In this document: in pieces, positions 17,115 to 26,817 of the stretch | Numbering within the stretch: position 1 is the stretch's first letter | Layout: the number at the start of each line of letters is the position of its first letter | NCBI GenBank assembly: GCA_963811365.1 | Contig: CAWEQW010000006.1 | Span: 1-64,000, forward strand | Direction of reading: 5' to 3' | Length of the DNA: 64,000 bases | DNA from: CAWEQW01 sp963811365 | GTDB lineage: Bacteria > Actinomycetota > Actinomycetes > Propionibacteriales > Nocardioidaceae | Notes under the pieces: model-generated | What the model was told of the DNA's origin: nothing | What the model saw: the letters and a program-made list of their open reading frames with translations, nothing else | Databases searched by the model: none | Position numbers and translations under genes: made by a program

Positions 17115-17647
17115 TGGTTCGATCAGGCTAGTTGACACCCTCACCCCGTATGGGTGACTTGACGCACCCGGACGGTTGCGTCCGCCGACCGGACCTGCTG
17201 CTCACGGAAGGCGCCCCGAAGAACCCCGAGGAACCCCGCCGGAACCTTTACCGACGACCCGCCCGGACGCGATACGCGCCCCTTGACAGGTTTCGCACAT
17301 AGATTCGCCTCGGGGGCAGCCCCCCGGTATTTCCGGAATCACGGAATACTGCCCGTCAAAATAACGCGGAAAGGCCTTTGAATCCGCTACCCGACGGAGA
17401 ATCATGGGGCGCGCGCACCAAGGTCCATGTCGACCCCTCCCAGGGGCCGAAGGGCGAGGACTGACTTCCGTGAGCAGTTGCGACTGCCGGAGGGCGATTC
17501 TCGACCCGCATGGTGGCAGGCAGCGCCCGCGCGGGCTGTGGAGGTTCCCCCCACCCCCCGCCGCGTTGGGCGCTGCCACGTCAACTCCGGCGCGGGCCGG
17601 CGGCCATCGCGCATATGGGACGGTCGCCGCGCGACACCGGCCGACGC
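17115..17647. other. 533 bases upstream of bldC without a clear gene
   Basis: The region holds an imperfect palindrome GTATTTCCG...CGGAATAC (17327-17349), a TTGACA at 17283-17288 and a short plus-strand frame ending HVDPSQGPKGED at a TGA near 17464. That frame has no good start codon with a ribosome site. I see no supported gene; a small RNA or a long regulatory region is possible. Confidence 0.35.
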
Positions 17648-18881
17648 TCACCAGCTGCAGCCCTGGCAGTCCGAGACGACGACGCGGCCGGCCGCGGGCC
17701 GGACGATGAGGTTGCGGCGCACCACGACGTGGACGGAGTCCTTGACCCGGATCGCGTCGGCGCCACCGTCGGCGCCGGTGACCCGCGACCCGCTCCGGTT
17801 GGCGCCCGCACCGAGGATCCGGTTGCCCTCGACCAGCACGTCGCCGCTGCGCCACGGCCGGCCCGTGCGTGGGTCCGTGCTGAACGCCCGCGTGGACCCG
17901 GCGAGCAGGATCCCGTAGGAATGGGTCCGCTGCACGGTGTTGCCGGTCACCCAGGTCCGCCGCACCGAGAGAAGGGCGATGCCGCGACCGATCTGGAGGC
18001 CGTTCGGGTTCCGGTCCCAGCCGCGGATCCGGTTGTGCTGCACGACCAGGTCGTGCGGCTGTGCACGGGTGTTGGCGGTCTGGCCCGGCGCCCCGACCAG
18101 CGCGACGCCGTCGTCGCCGATCCGCTCGATGAGGTTGTCGCGGACCAGCACGTGCGTCATGTTGCGCAGGTGCCAGGTGCCGGTGATGCCGTCCCGACCG
18201 GAGTCGTGCACGTGGTTGTTCGCGAGCAGCCCCTCGTCCGAGCCCTGGTAGAGCACCGAGATCCCGGCGACGTGGCTGACGTCGAGCCGGGTGATCGCGA
18301 ACCGGTGCACGAGGCGGAGCCGGATGCCCGGCACCCAGGGGGCCGACGCGATCGCGTTGGGGCCGCTCGGCAGGCCCGATCCGGCGCCGCGGATCGCGAA
18401 GTCGTCCAGCGTGATGTCGTGGTCGCCCGAGGTCTGCTCGGCGTTGCCCAGGTAGTAGCCGTCACCGCTCGCGGTGTTCTGGGTCCAGGTGAACCGCAGC
18501 ACCGACGAGGTCCCGTGCCCGAACAGATAGGCCCCCGACGGCAGCTGGACGCTGCGGCTGCAGAGGTACGTCGCCCCGGCGCGAAGCTCCACGCGGGCGT
18601 CCTGCCGCGCCGCCGCGTCGAGGGTCCGCTGCACGGCCGCGGTGTCGTCGGCGACCCCGTTGCCGACGGCGCCGTAGTCCTCCGGGTGCAGCACCCGGGC
18701 TCCCGGGACCGCTGGAGCGTGGGCGCCCGGACGGCCGGAAGCCGCCAGGTCACCGGGGCCGGACCGGGGCCCTTGCTCACCAGCACCATCAGGAGCCCCA
18801 CACCGCCAGCACCGCCAGCAACAGCAGCGCCACAAGGAACGACCGTCTCCGCCGAGAACTGCGGTGGGCGGCTTGCAGCAT
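17648..18881 (-). pseudogene. Exported right-handed beta-helix protein (pectate-lyase-like), two frameshifts
   Basis: A parallel beta-helix protein of the pectate_lyase_3 type, expected outside the cell, where such proteins lyse or bind polysaccharide. ATG 18881, five bases after GGAGAC, opens a signal anchor (SFLVALLLLAVLAVWG). The frame must shift near 18795 (run of G) to LLMVLVSKGPGPAPVTWRL and again near 18705 to reach the main ~345-residue frame. That frame begins VLHPEDYGAVGNGVADDTAAVQ, the family hallmark, and continues with helical-rung repeats such as LVQHNRIRGWDRNPNG and VLVEGNRILGAG. As written the signal is not joined to the domain. Both breaks fall in G/C runs, so sequence error is possible. 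It is divergent from the flippase gene, at the edge of the second polysaccharide locus. Confidence 0.7.
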
Positions 18882-19066
18882 GTCGTCTCCGGTCCGAGAT
18901 CGAGGTGGTCCGACGCGCTCCTCGGCCCTGCAGGTCGACAACCCCAAATCCCCGAAATCGCCGAAAGAAACCAAGTCGCCAACGTCTGGGAACAAATTAT
19001 CCGAATGTGCCTCAGCAATACCGGGAATTCGACCTAATGTGTGACCGCATAGGGGAGAGGGGACCC

Positions 19067-20406
19067 GTGACAGACCGCACGTTCACGTCGCTGAACCGGT
19101 CGGTGGTCTGGTTCGTGCTGTCGTACGGGGTGGCGATCGTCGGCTACCTGGGGCTCAACGCAGCCGCCAGCCGGCTGGTCGGACGTCAGCACTTCGGCAC
19201 GCTGATGGTGGTGCTGACCACCACCACGCTGATCGGCCAGTTCGCGCTGATCGGCGTGCACCGCTCGGGACTGCGCGAGGCGGCCCGGATCGACGACCAC
19301 GGCTCCGCGGAGCTGGCCGAGCTGAAGGCCGGCGTTCGCGCCGTGACATGGATCACACTGCCGGTCGCCTCGCTGCTGACCGCCGGGTTCGCCTGGGTGA
19401 CCACCGCACGCGGGTACGACGGCTACGACCGGCTCTGGATCGCGATCTTCAGCGCCCTGCTCGTCTACCTCAACGGCCAGCAGAAGCTGGTGTCGAGCTT
19501 CCTGCGCGGCCTCGGGCACCTGCGCATCTCCGGGCTGCTCGAGGGCCGGTCCGGTGGCGCCCTCGTGGCGCTGGGCCAGGCAGCCGTGGTGATCGCGGTC
19601 TACATCCTGCGGCCCGAGGCCGGCATCGTCGGCGCGCTCGCCGGGGTCACCGTCGGCTTCCTGGTCCCGGTGGGCTGGGCCCGCTGGCGACTGGCGTGGG
19701 CCTGGCGCAGGGCGCGCGTGACGACGCCGATGTGGGTCAGCCTCAAGCAGGTCATGCGGCGGGACTGGAAGTTCGCGATGATCCAGGTGGGTGGCTACGC
19801 CAACTCCGCGACGGACCTGTGGACCTGCGCGCTGATCGTGCCCGGCGTGCCCACCTCGATGTTCGGCGCCGCCCAGCGGCTCTCGCAGCTGCTGCTGATC
19901 CCGATGACGTCCCTGCAGGTCGTCTTCTCCCCGCCATCGCCCGGCTGACCAGGACCGACCGGCGCCGGCTGGAGAACCTGCTGCGCACCGGGTCGACGAT
20001 CGCCACGGCCGTGACCGCCGTGCTCTGGGTGCCGATGTTCTTCGCGCCGGTGCTGATGGTGGACCTCTTGTACGGCACGGGGTTCAGCCAGGCGGCACCC
20101 ATGCTGATGCTGCTGGCGAGCGGCTACATGATGAACGCCGTCTCCGGGCTGTCGGGCATCACGCTCTCGATGTCCCACCAGGAGGGCTGGGTCGCCACCG
20201 TGCACTGGATCGGGCTGGTGATCCGCGTGGCGCTCGGCGTCGCGGCCGCGCTGATCTGGGGTGCGATCGGGGTCGCCGCCACCTCGATGGTGGCCACCGT
20301 CGTGATCTACGCGCTGATGTGGGCCCAGGCCAAGCGCCGGGTGGGCGTCGCCACGCACGCCACGCTGCGGCCGAAGCTGCGGCTGCTGAGCAAGGTGTCG
20401 GGCTGA
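19067..20406 (+). pseudogene. Polysaccharide flippase (Wzx/MATE-like), one frameshift
   Basis: A ~446-residue polytopic membrane protein that would export lipid-linked glycan units. GTG 19067 follows GGGGAGAGGGG. Helices begin VVWFVLSYGVAIVGYLGLNAA and continue to LQVVFSP. There the frame breaks within CCCCGCCATCGCC (19934-19946): one missing base turns the expected AIARLTRTDRRRLEN into a premature stop at 19946-19948. The second frame reads on to TGA 20404 with further helices (IGLVIRVALGVAAALIWGAIG). The single break in a C-run, with both halves intact, suggests a recent deletion or sequence error. Its last base overlaps the ATG of the first glycosyltransferase, so the operon was intact by design. 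Confidence 0.75.
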
Positions 20407-21596
20407 TGCGGATCCTCCAGGCGCACAGCAGGCACGCCACCCGCGGCGGCGCGGACCACGTCATCGAGCGCGAGCGCGGCCTGCTCGTCGACGCCGGCCA
20501 CGAGGTGCGGCAGTACTTCGCCGACCCCGGCGACACCGGGGCCGCGGGCTGGCGGCAGGCCGGCGCCGCGGTGTGGAACCCGCGCACCCACCGGGAGGTC
20601 CGCGCGCTGGTCCGGTCGTTGCGGCCCGACGTGGTCCACGTGCACACGCCGTTCCCGCTGCTGTCGCCGTCGGTGTTCTGGGCCGCGCACCGCGAAGGCG
20701 TGCCCACGGTCGCGACCGTGCACAGCTACCGGTACTCCTGCATCGCGGGGACGCTGCGCCGCGACGGCACGCTGTGCGAGGACTGCGTCGGCAGCGCCAC
20801 CAAGCTCGCCGGGCTCCGGCACCGCTGCTACCACGACAGCCTGGCGGCCAGCGGGGCGCTGACCGCAAGCCTCGGGCTGCACCGGGCGGTCGGCACGTTC
20901 ACCGGCAAGGTGGACCGCTTCCTCACGATGACGGAGTTCTCCCGTGACCTGCTGGTCCGCGACGGGGTCCCGGCCGGACACATCGCCGTGAAGCCCAACT
21001 GCACCGACGACCCGGGGCTCCCGCTGGGGTACGGCGACCGCGAGCCGGTCGTGCTGTACGTCGGCCGGCTGGTGCCGGAGAAGGGCATCGGCACCCTGCT
21101 GCGGGCCTGGCCCCAGGTAGCCGCCCGCGGTCACCGGCTGGTCGTCGTCGGCGACGGGCCCTTGCGCCCGGAGGTGGAGCGGGCGGCCGCGGCGGACGCC
21201 TCGGTGTCGTTCCTCGGCTGGCTGTCCGAGCCGGAGGTGCTGGCCGCACAGCGTGCGGCCGCGGTGACCGTCGTGCCGTCGGAGTGGTACGAGGCCGGGC
21301 CGCCGCTGGTGCACCTGCAGGCGCTGGCGAGCGGTACGCCGCTGGTGGTCTGCGACCTGGAGAACATCTGCAGCAGCACGGTCGCCGCGGACGCCGGACG
21401 CGCGTTCCGCACAGGCGAGGCAGCGGCCCTGGCAGCGGCGCTGACCGGGGTGCTCGCCGACCGCGAGGGGGCGGCGGCGATGGGGCGCAGGGGGCGTGAG
21501 CTCTACCTGCGCGACCACACCCCCGAGTCCACGCTGAAGATCCTGGAGTCGACCTACGCGGCCGTCTCCGACACGAGGCGCGGGGTGGGGTCGTGA
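20406..21596 (+). CDS. GT4-family glycosyltransferase
   Basis: 396 residues, GT-B fold. It starts MRILQAHSRHATRGGADHV with the N-terminal Gly-rich loop, carries DVVHVHTPFPLLSP in the acceptor domain, and in the donor domain VVLYVGRLVPEKGIGTLL followed by VVPSEWYEAGPPLVHLQAL, the EX7E-type signature of retaining GT4 enzymes. A cysteine-rich insert (SCIAGTLRRDGTLCEDCVG) near residue 120 is typical of a capsular subgroup. It transfers a sugar from a nucleotide donor to the lipid-linked glycan on the cytoplasmic face. ATG overlaps the flippase stop by one base; the gene overlaps the next by four (GTGA). Donor and linkage are unknown. Confidence 0.88.
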   Translation: MRILQAHSRHATRGGADHVIERERGLLVDAGHEVRQYFADPGDTGAAGWRQAGAAVWNPRTHREVRALVRSLRPDVVHVHTPFPLLSPSVFWAAHREGVPTVATVHSYRYSCIAGTLRRDGTLCEDCVGSATKLAGLRHRCYHDSLAASGALTASLGLHRAVGTFTGKVDRFLTMTEFSRDLLVRDGVPAGHIAVKPNCTDDPGLPLGYGDREPVVLYVGRLVPEKGIGTLLRAWPQVAARGHRLVVVGDGPLRPEVERAAAADASVSFLGWLSEPEVLAAQRAAAVTVVPSEWYEAGPPLVHLQALASGTPLVVCDLENICSSTVAADAGRAFRTGEAAALAAALTGVLADREGAAAMGRRGRELYLRDHTPESTLKILESTYAAVSDTRRGVGS

Positions 21597-22711
21597 GAGT
21601 GCTGCACGTCGTCGAGGTCACCCATGGTGGCGTGGTCACCGTGGCGGACACGTTCGCCGGGCTTCAGGCGCGGCGCGGGCTGGACGTCCACGTCCTCGCT
21701 CCCCCGGGCGTGACCTGGAGCGCGGGGACCGTGCACGCGTGGCAGCCGCGACGTCGAAGCGTCGCGTCCTACCCGTCGTACGCCCGGCGGCTGCGCGAGG
21801 TGGTCGCCGAGGTGCGGCCCGACGTCGTGCACCTGCACTCGTTCTTCCCCGGCGTGCTCGGGCGGATGCGGCCGATGCCGGCCGCCACCACGGTCGTGTA
21901 CCAGCCGCACAGCTGGGCGTTCGAGGCCGCAGGGCCGTTGTCCGGCCTGGTCTCGGCGTGGGAACGGCGGGCCGCGCGCCGCACCGACCGGGTGGTCACC
22001 AACTGCGAGGCCGAGCTCGCGGAGGCCCGGGCGCACGGCCTCGAGGTGCCCGCCGACGTCATCGGGCTGCCGCTCGACACCGACGCGTTCCTCCCGGTCG
22101 ACGACGGCGTGCGGAGCCGGATGCGTGAGCGGGTCGGGGTGCGCGACGAGCGGCTCCTGGTCACCGTCGGGCGGATCAGCAGGCAGAAGGGGCAGGACCA
22201 GCTGGTCCGCGCCTGGGAGCGAAGTCCCTTGCCGGGCACGGTTCTGGCCGTCGTCGGGCCCGGCGACCCGGCGTCCCTGCAGGCGCTGGCTCCGCGCACG
22301 AGCGGTTCGAGCCTGCGCTTCGTCGGTCCCCGGGACGACGTGCGGCCGTGGCTGCACGCCGCGGACCTGTACGTGCAGCCGTCGCGCTACGAGGGCCAGT
22401 CGGTCGCGATGGCCGAGGCGATGAGCTGTGGCCGCAGCGTCGTGATCACGGACGTCAACGGTGCCCGCGAGGCGGTCGCCCCGCAGCGGCAGCCGGCGGC
22501 CGGCGCCGTCGTACCGCTCGGCGACATGGACGCGTTCCTCGACGCCTGCCGCGACCGTCTCGACGACGACCGGCTGCGGCAGGGCGAGCAGCGCGTCGCG
22601 CGCAGCCGGGCGGTCGCGATGTTCGGGGCCGACGGGGTGACCGACCGGCTCCTCGAGGTGTACGCCGGGCAGCCCGCCGGGCGCGCCACCACTGCGGGAC
22701 CGAGGGAATGA
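21593..22711 (+). CDS. GT4-family glycosyltransferase
   Basis: 372 residues with the GT-B fold. GTG 21593 overlaps the previous stop. N-terminal RVLHVVEVTHGGVVTVAD is the donor-loop region; DVVHLHSFFPGVLGRM matches the acceptor half. LLVTVGRISRQKGQDQLV and VQPSRYEGQSVAMAEAMSCG give the donor-binding EX7E motif of retaining enzymes. It is a paralogue rather than a duplicate of the preceding gene, as loops and C-terminus differ. It probably adds a successive sugar of the same repeat unit. It overlaps the sulfotransferase start by four bases (ATGA), so the three genes are translationally coupled. Confidence 0.88.
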   Translation: MRVLHVVEVTHGGVVTVADTFAGLQARRGLDVHVLAPPGVTWSAGTVHAWQPRRRSVASYPSYARRLREVVAEVRPDVVHLHSFFPGVLGRMRPMPAATTVVYQPHSWAFEAAGPLSGLVSAWERRAARRTDRVVTNCEAELAEARAHGLEVPADVIGLPLDTDAFLPVDDGVRSRMRERVGVRDERLLVTVGRISRQKGQDQLVRAWERSPLPGTVLAVVGPGDPASLQALAPRTSGSSLRFVGPRDDVRPWLHAADLYVQPSRYEGQSVAMAEAMSCGRSVVITDVNGAREAVAPQRQPAAGAVVPLGDMDAFLDACRDRLDDDRLRQGEQRVARSRAVAMFGADGVTDRLLEVYAGQPAGRATTAGPRE

Positions 22712-23613
22712 CGATGAGCCACCAGCTGCCGACCTTCGTGGTCGCGGGAGCCGCGCGCGCGGGGAGCACCGCCGTCATCGAGGCGCTGCGCAAGCACCCC
22801 GACGTGTTCGTCACCCAGCCCAAGGAGCCGCACTACTTCGCGTTCGCCGGGCAGGACGTGGCGTTCACGGGTCCCGACGACGACACGACGATCAACCGGG
22901 TGGCGGTCACCGACGAGGACCGGTTCCGGGCGCTGTTCCCGACCGAGGGCTACGTCGCGCTCGGCGAGGGGTCGGTCTCGACGCTGTACTACCACGACGA
23001 CGCCGTTCCCCGGCTGGTCAAGCTCTGCCCCGACGTACGCGTGGTCCTGGTGCTCCGGGAGCCGGTCGCGCGGGCCTACTCCAGCCACCAGTACCTGCTG
23101 AACCGGGGCTCCGAGCCCGAGCCCGACTTCCTGGCCGCCGTCGCTCTGGAGGCCCGCCGCGTCGAGCAGGGCTGGCACCACCTGTGGCACTACACCGCGA
23201 TGAGCCGGTACGCCGACGGGGTCGCGCACCTGGTCCGGACGCTCGGCCGGGACCAGGTCCGGGTCTGGTGGTACGACGAGCTGGACTCCGAGCCGGCCCG
23301 CGTCGTCGGGGAGATGCAGGCGCACATCGGGGTCCGGCCGTTCGCCGCGGAGGCCGACCGGGTCAACTCCTCCGGAGCGCCCAAGCGCGCCTGGATGCAG
23401 AACGCCATGCAGACCGCGGCCCGCCGGCCCGCGCTGCGCACCGCGGTGAAGGCGGTGGTGCCGTTCCGGGTGCGGGAGCGGATCCGCAACGCGAACCTGA
23501 GCCGCAGCGACGTCCCGGCCGAGGTGCGCGCCGCACTCGCTCAGACGTTCAGCGCGGAGCTGACGGCGCTGGAGGACGTGCTCGGACGGAAGGTGCCCGC
23601 GTCCTGGCGTTGA
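22708..23613 (+). CDS. PAPS-dependent sulfotransferase
   Basis: 301 residues. Transfers sulfate from 3'-phosphoadenylyl sulfate to a hydroxyl, most likely on a sugar given its place directly after two glycosyltransferases. The 5'-phosphosulfate loop is VAGAARAGSTAVIEAL (residues ~11-26) and the 3'-phosphate motif is VLREPVARAYSSHQY (~112-126). The region TQPKEPHYFAF is conserved in the family of bacterial glycan and lipid sulfotransferases. ATG 22708 is the first of two close Met codons and overlaps the previous stop. A second sulfotransferase lies 4.4 kb downstream. Sulfation of this polymer is an inference from gene content. Confidence 0.85.
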   Translation: MTMSHQLPTFVVAGAARAGSTAVIEALRKHPDVFVTQPKEPHYFAFAGQDVAFTGPDDDTTINRVAVTDEDRFRALFPTEGYVALGEGSVSTLYYHDDAVPRLVKLCPDVRVVLVLREPVARAYSSHQYLLNRGSEPEPDFLAAVALEARRVEQGWHHLWHYTAMSRYADGVAHLVRTLGRDQVRVWWYDELDSEPARVVGEMQAHIGVRPFAAEADRVNSSGAPKRAWMQNAMQTAARRPALRTAVKAVVPFRVRERIRNANLSRSDVPAEVRAALAQTFSAELTALEDVLGRKVPASWR

Positions 23614-23627
23614 GCCGGGCCCGCGCT

Positions 23628-23652
23628 CTCGGCCTCGCCGCGGCGGGCCGAG
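23628..23652. terminator. Weak hairpin between convergent sulfotransferase and Wzz-like genes
   Basis: CTCGGCC (23628-23634) can pair with GGCCGAG (23646-23652) around an 11-base GC-rich loop. It lies in the 51-base convergent gap. No T-run; this is a modest call. Confidence 0.35.
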
Positions 23653-23664
23653 CGAGCGGCTGGG

Positions 23665-25212
23665 TCAGCGGCCCTGAGAGGCAGCACGACGGTGCTCGGC
23701 GCCCGGGATCCGCTGGCGGCTGCGCGCGTCGAAGAGGGCGCCGGCGACGGTGCGGGCGCCGAAGGCCCGCAGGCTCTCGACCAGCCGGGTGACGTCCGAG
23801 CGATGCGTACGCCCCTCCCGGGCGACCACGAGGCAGACGTCCACGTCGCTCATCAGGTGCAGCGAGGACAGCGCGATCTCGGCGGGCACGTTGAGCAGCA
23901 CGAGGTCCACGCCCTGGCCGAGGTCGCGCATCACCTGCTGAAGCCGGGGGCCGGTGAACAGGTTCACCGCGCGGGTCGTCGGCTGGCCCGCCGGCAGCCG
24001 CGCCAGGTTGTCCATGCCGGTCTCGACGAGGTAGGACCGCGGCTCGAGCTCGCCGGCCAGGATGTCGTAGAGCCCCTTCTCGTCCGGCTCGGTCGCCGCC
24101 GCCTCGGGGTTGGCGTCCACCTCCACGACCAGCAGCCCCTGCTGGGCCGCGGCTGCGGCGACGTTCTCGCTGAGCAGCGAGCTGCCGGCGGGCGTCGGCG
24201 AGGTCACCATCACCAGCGCGGCGTGCCGCAGGCTCGGCGAGCGCCCGGCCAGGTGGCGGATCGCGATCGCCAGCGCGTTGACGTCCCGGTTCGACGGGGA
24301 CAGCGGCGCGACGACCTGCACGAGGGCGCCCGGGACGACGGTCTTGGGGAACCTGCGGACCACGCCGGCCACCGGCGCGTCCGCCAGCGAGTCGTCGAGC
24401 GTCTCCTCGTCGCGCACCACGTCGTCGAGCCGGTCGCGCACCACGGCGGCGACGAGGGCGGCGAACAGGGCGAGCAGGAAGGCCATGAACAGCGTGAGGA
24501 CCCACGTGGACAGCCGCGAGGACGCCGGCGCGGGCCCGGACTGCAGCACCTGGCCACCGGAACCGCCCGGCGACTGGAGCGGTCCCAGCGCGGAGATCTG
24601 CGCGCCGAGCGTGGACACCTTCGACTGGAGGTCGCGTCGCTCGGTCTCGAGGTCGACCCGGTTGGTCGGGTTCCTCTTCAGCAGCGTGCCGATGGCGGCG
24701 ATCCGCGTGATGTCGGCGGCGCGCTCGTCCTGGTAGCCCTTGAGCACCTGGGCGACGGCTGCCTGCGCCTCGGTCTGCCGGTAGGCGATGTAGCTCCTCG
24801 CCACCCGCGACGCCAGCCTGCCGGCCGCCGCCGCGGTGTCCGCGGTGGCGGTGATCCGGATGATCCGCGAGGAGCCGATCGCCTGCGCGGACACGGTCTT
24901 GCTGAGGTCCGTCGGCGCGGACGGCATCCTCTTCGCCACGAGCGCGCCGACCGGCTGAGAGGTCGCCACCCGCACCTGGGTGGCCATCTCCTCGGGCGTG
25001 ATCGTGGCGGAGCCGGACACCTGCACGTCGGTGGTGGTCGGCTCGACCAGGACGTCGGCCTGGCCGACGTACCTCGGTGACGAGATCGCGAGCAGGCCCC
25101 CTGCGGCGAGCATCACGAGGACGAACACGGTGGTCGCCGTCCGCCACCGGCGGCGCAGGATGCGGAGGTAGTCGCGCATGGTCGTGCGGCGCTCTACGTC
25201 GTCGTTCGTCAC
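23665..25212 (-). CDS. Wzz / BY-kinase-like protein that has lost its Walker A motif
   Basis: 515 residues. GTG 25212 follows GAGGGAG by five bases. Residues ~12-40 give DYLRILRRRWRTATTVFVLVML, a Wzz-type first helix. A periplasmic part with coiled-coil segments (RVDLETERRDLQSKVSTLGA, ~170-190) leads to a second helix LSTWVLTLFMAFLLALFAALVA (~235-256). The C-terminal ~230 residues align in layout with the BY-kinase ATPase, yet at the P-loop position it reads VTSPTPAGSSLLSENV, without the GKT/S, and no tyrosine cluster ends the protein. LLVVEVDANPEA and VDLVLLNVPAEIAL occupy the Walker A' and B places. It probably acts as a chain-length regulator or scaffold without ATPase activity. It is divergent from the polymerase-like gene. 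Confidence 0.8.
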   Translation of the reverse strand: MTNDDVERRTTMRDYLRILRRRWRTATTVFVLVMLAAGGLLAISSPRYVGQADVLVEPTTTDVQVSGSATITPEEMATQVRVATSQPVGALVAKRMPSAPTDLSKTVSAQAIGSSRIIRITATADTAAAAGRLASRVARSYIAYRQTEAQAAVAQVLKGYQDERAADITRIAAIGTLLKRNPTNRVDLETERRDLQSKVSTLGAQISALGPLQSPGGSGGQVLQSGPAPASSRLSTWVLTLFMAFLLALFAALVAAVVRDRLDDVVRDEETLDDSLADAPVAGVVRRFPKTVVPGALVQVVAPLSPSNRDVNALAIAIRHLAGRSPSLRHAALVMVTSPTPAGSSLLSENVAAAAAQQGLLVVEVDANPEAAATEPDEKGLYDILAGELEPRSYLVETGMDNLARLPAGQPTTRAVNLFTGPRLQQVMRDLGQGVDLVLLNVPAEIALSSLHLMSDVDVCLVVAREGRTHRSDVTRLVESLRAFGARTVAGALFDARSRQRIPGAEHRRAASQGR

Positions 25213-25381
25213 AAGCTCCCTCTGTGCTTCCCCTCGACCCGAGAACCCGTCCGCAGGCGGTGACCGTCAACCCCGGTCCCATGATGATGCGAGAGACCGC
25301 AATGTGCAGGATGTTCACAAACTTCTTGGAAACGCCACTACAGTGAGCCGCTCATCGAGACGGCGGGGAGTGTCGCGCGCC

Positions 25382-26767
25382 ATGGAGCTCTCACTGGTGA
25401 CGCTGCTGGCAGCGGCGCTGTTCTTCGGGGTGCTCGCGATCTTCGGAGCAACCCAGACCCGCGGGCCGACCGACGTGGTGCTGGTGTTCCTGCTGATGTA
25501 CTCGTTGTTCTACGGCCTTCGTCCGCTGCTGTTCGTGCTCGGTCTCGACGTCCCCGAGCCCGAGGGGTTCTTCGACCCGGCGACGGTCGCCACCGTGCTC
25601 ACGGTCACCATCGTCGGCGTCACGATCTTCCTGGCCGCGGCGCTCGCGGGCGTGGTGATCTTCACAGGCTCCGGGCTGCGCGGCTGGGGCCCGTTCTTCG
25701 TCTCGGGCCGGGTGTCGATGCGGCGTTCGGTCCGGCTCACCGCAGGGGTCACCCTGCTCGCCACGCTGATCTCCGGCTACCTCGTGGTGCACTTCGGCGG
25801 CGTCGGCAGCCTGGTCACCGCCGCCAAGTTCGACCAGGCGCTCGCCGGGCTCTTCGTGCTGCGGATCGCCCCCGCCCTGGGCGCGATCCTCGCGGTCGGC
25901 ACCTTCCTGGAGGCGTACGCGCGGCGGGAGCGACTGGTGGTCCTGGTGTTCGGCCTGGTGTGCGCGGTGCTCAACGCCTGCTACGTGTTCCTGTGGGGAA
26001 GCCGCAGCGTGCTGGTGGTGATCGGGGCGGCCATCGTCCTGGGCCTGCACCGGCGGTCCCGCGCCCGGGCGGCGCAGCGCCCCGCCCGGCGGCCCGTCGT
26101 CCTGCGCCTGCTGGTCGCCGCGGTCCTCGTCGTCGCAGTGGCCGGAGGCCTCCGGATGGTGCGCGACCAGCTCATCAACGGTCAGGTCCAGGCGGTGTAC
26201 GCCGACGCCGGCACGTGGCGGCAGGTGTCGCTCGGCACCAACGCGGTGTACTTCGACGCGGCCATGCTGGCGTTCCGCGACTGGCCGTCGCAGCACGCGT
26301 TCCGCAACGGCGAGGACTTCAAGGTGGGTGCCCTCGGCGTCGTACCCCGGTCGATCTGGCCGGGCAAGCCGCAGGACGTCGCGCCCGGCAGCTGGTTCCG
26401 GCAGGTCTACCAGCCGGAGAAGGTGAACGGGTGGCCGATGGGCGCGGCAGCCCTGTGGTACCTGAACTTCGGGTGGCCCGGCCTGCTCCTCGGCGGGCTG
26501 CTGTCCGGCCTGGTCATCGGGGCCGTGTCCGCAGCGCAGCGACGCAAGCCCGACAACGGCTTCAACTCCGCGGCCGGCGTCGCGATCGGCGTCTTCGTGA
26601 TCGCCCTGGGGGTCGAGTCGGGCTGGCTGGTCAGCGCAGTGACCTGGCTGGTCCCGCTGTGGCTCGCCGCACGGTACCTGTCGATACCCGACAGATCCGA
26701 TTCGCCGTCCTCCCTTTCGACCCCGACAACCATTCCGGCTCGCTATTACGAACAGTCCACGCCGTGA
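25382..26767 (+). CDS. Polytopic membrane protein, O-antigen polymerase-like (Wzy type)
   Basis: About 461 residues with ten or more hydrophobic segments, for example ELSLVTLLAAALFFGVLAIF, VVIGAAIVLGLHRRS and WPGLLLGGLLSGLVIGAV. A large extracytoplasmic loop (~residues 270-345) carries VPRSIWPGKPQDVAPG, similar in layout to oligosaccharide-repeat polymerases, where loop arginines are important. Start is ATG 25382 or upstream in-frame GTGs at 25370 and 25342; none has a strong ribosome site. It is divergent from the Wzz-like gene and 50 bases ahead of the propeller gene. Function is inferred from topology and from the locus, which otherwise lacks an intact polymerase. Confidence 0.7.
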   Translation: MELSLVTLLAAALFFGVLAIFGATQTRGPTDVVLVFLLMYSLFYGLRPLLFVLGLDVPEPEGFFDPATVATVLTVTIVGVTIFLAAALAGVVIFTGSGLRGWGPFFVSGRVSMRRSVRLTAGVTLLATLISGYLVVHFGGVGSLVTAAKFDQALAGLFVLRIAPALGAILAVGTFLEAYARRERLVVLVFGLVCAVLNACYVFLWGSRSVLVVIGAAIVLGLHRRSRARAAQRPARRPVVLRLLVAAVLVVAVAGGLRMVRDQLINGQVQAVYADAGTWRQVSLGTNAVYFDAAMLAFRDWPSQHAFRNGEDFKVGALGVVPRSIWPGKPQDVAPGSWFRQVYQPEKVNGWPMGAAALWYLNFGWPGLLLGGLLSGLVIGAVSAAQRRKPDNGFNSAAGVAIGVFVIALGVESGWLVSAVTWLVPLWLAARYLSIPDRSDSPSSLSTPTTIPARYYEQSTP

Positions 26768-26817
26768 CCATGCTGGGGCCCAACGGCTGGTTACCTCTTG
26801 GGTGGGGAGTTGTGTTC

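Noticed and set aside
17404..17709. A 101-codon plus-strand frame in the gap before the beta-helix gene
   Set aside because: No ribosome site, no domain, and Pro/Arg-rich composition; it overlaps the end of the beta-helix gene on the other strand.
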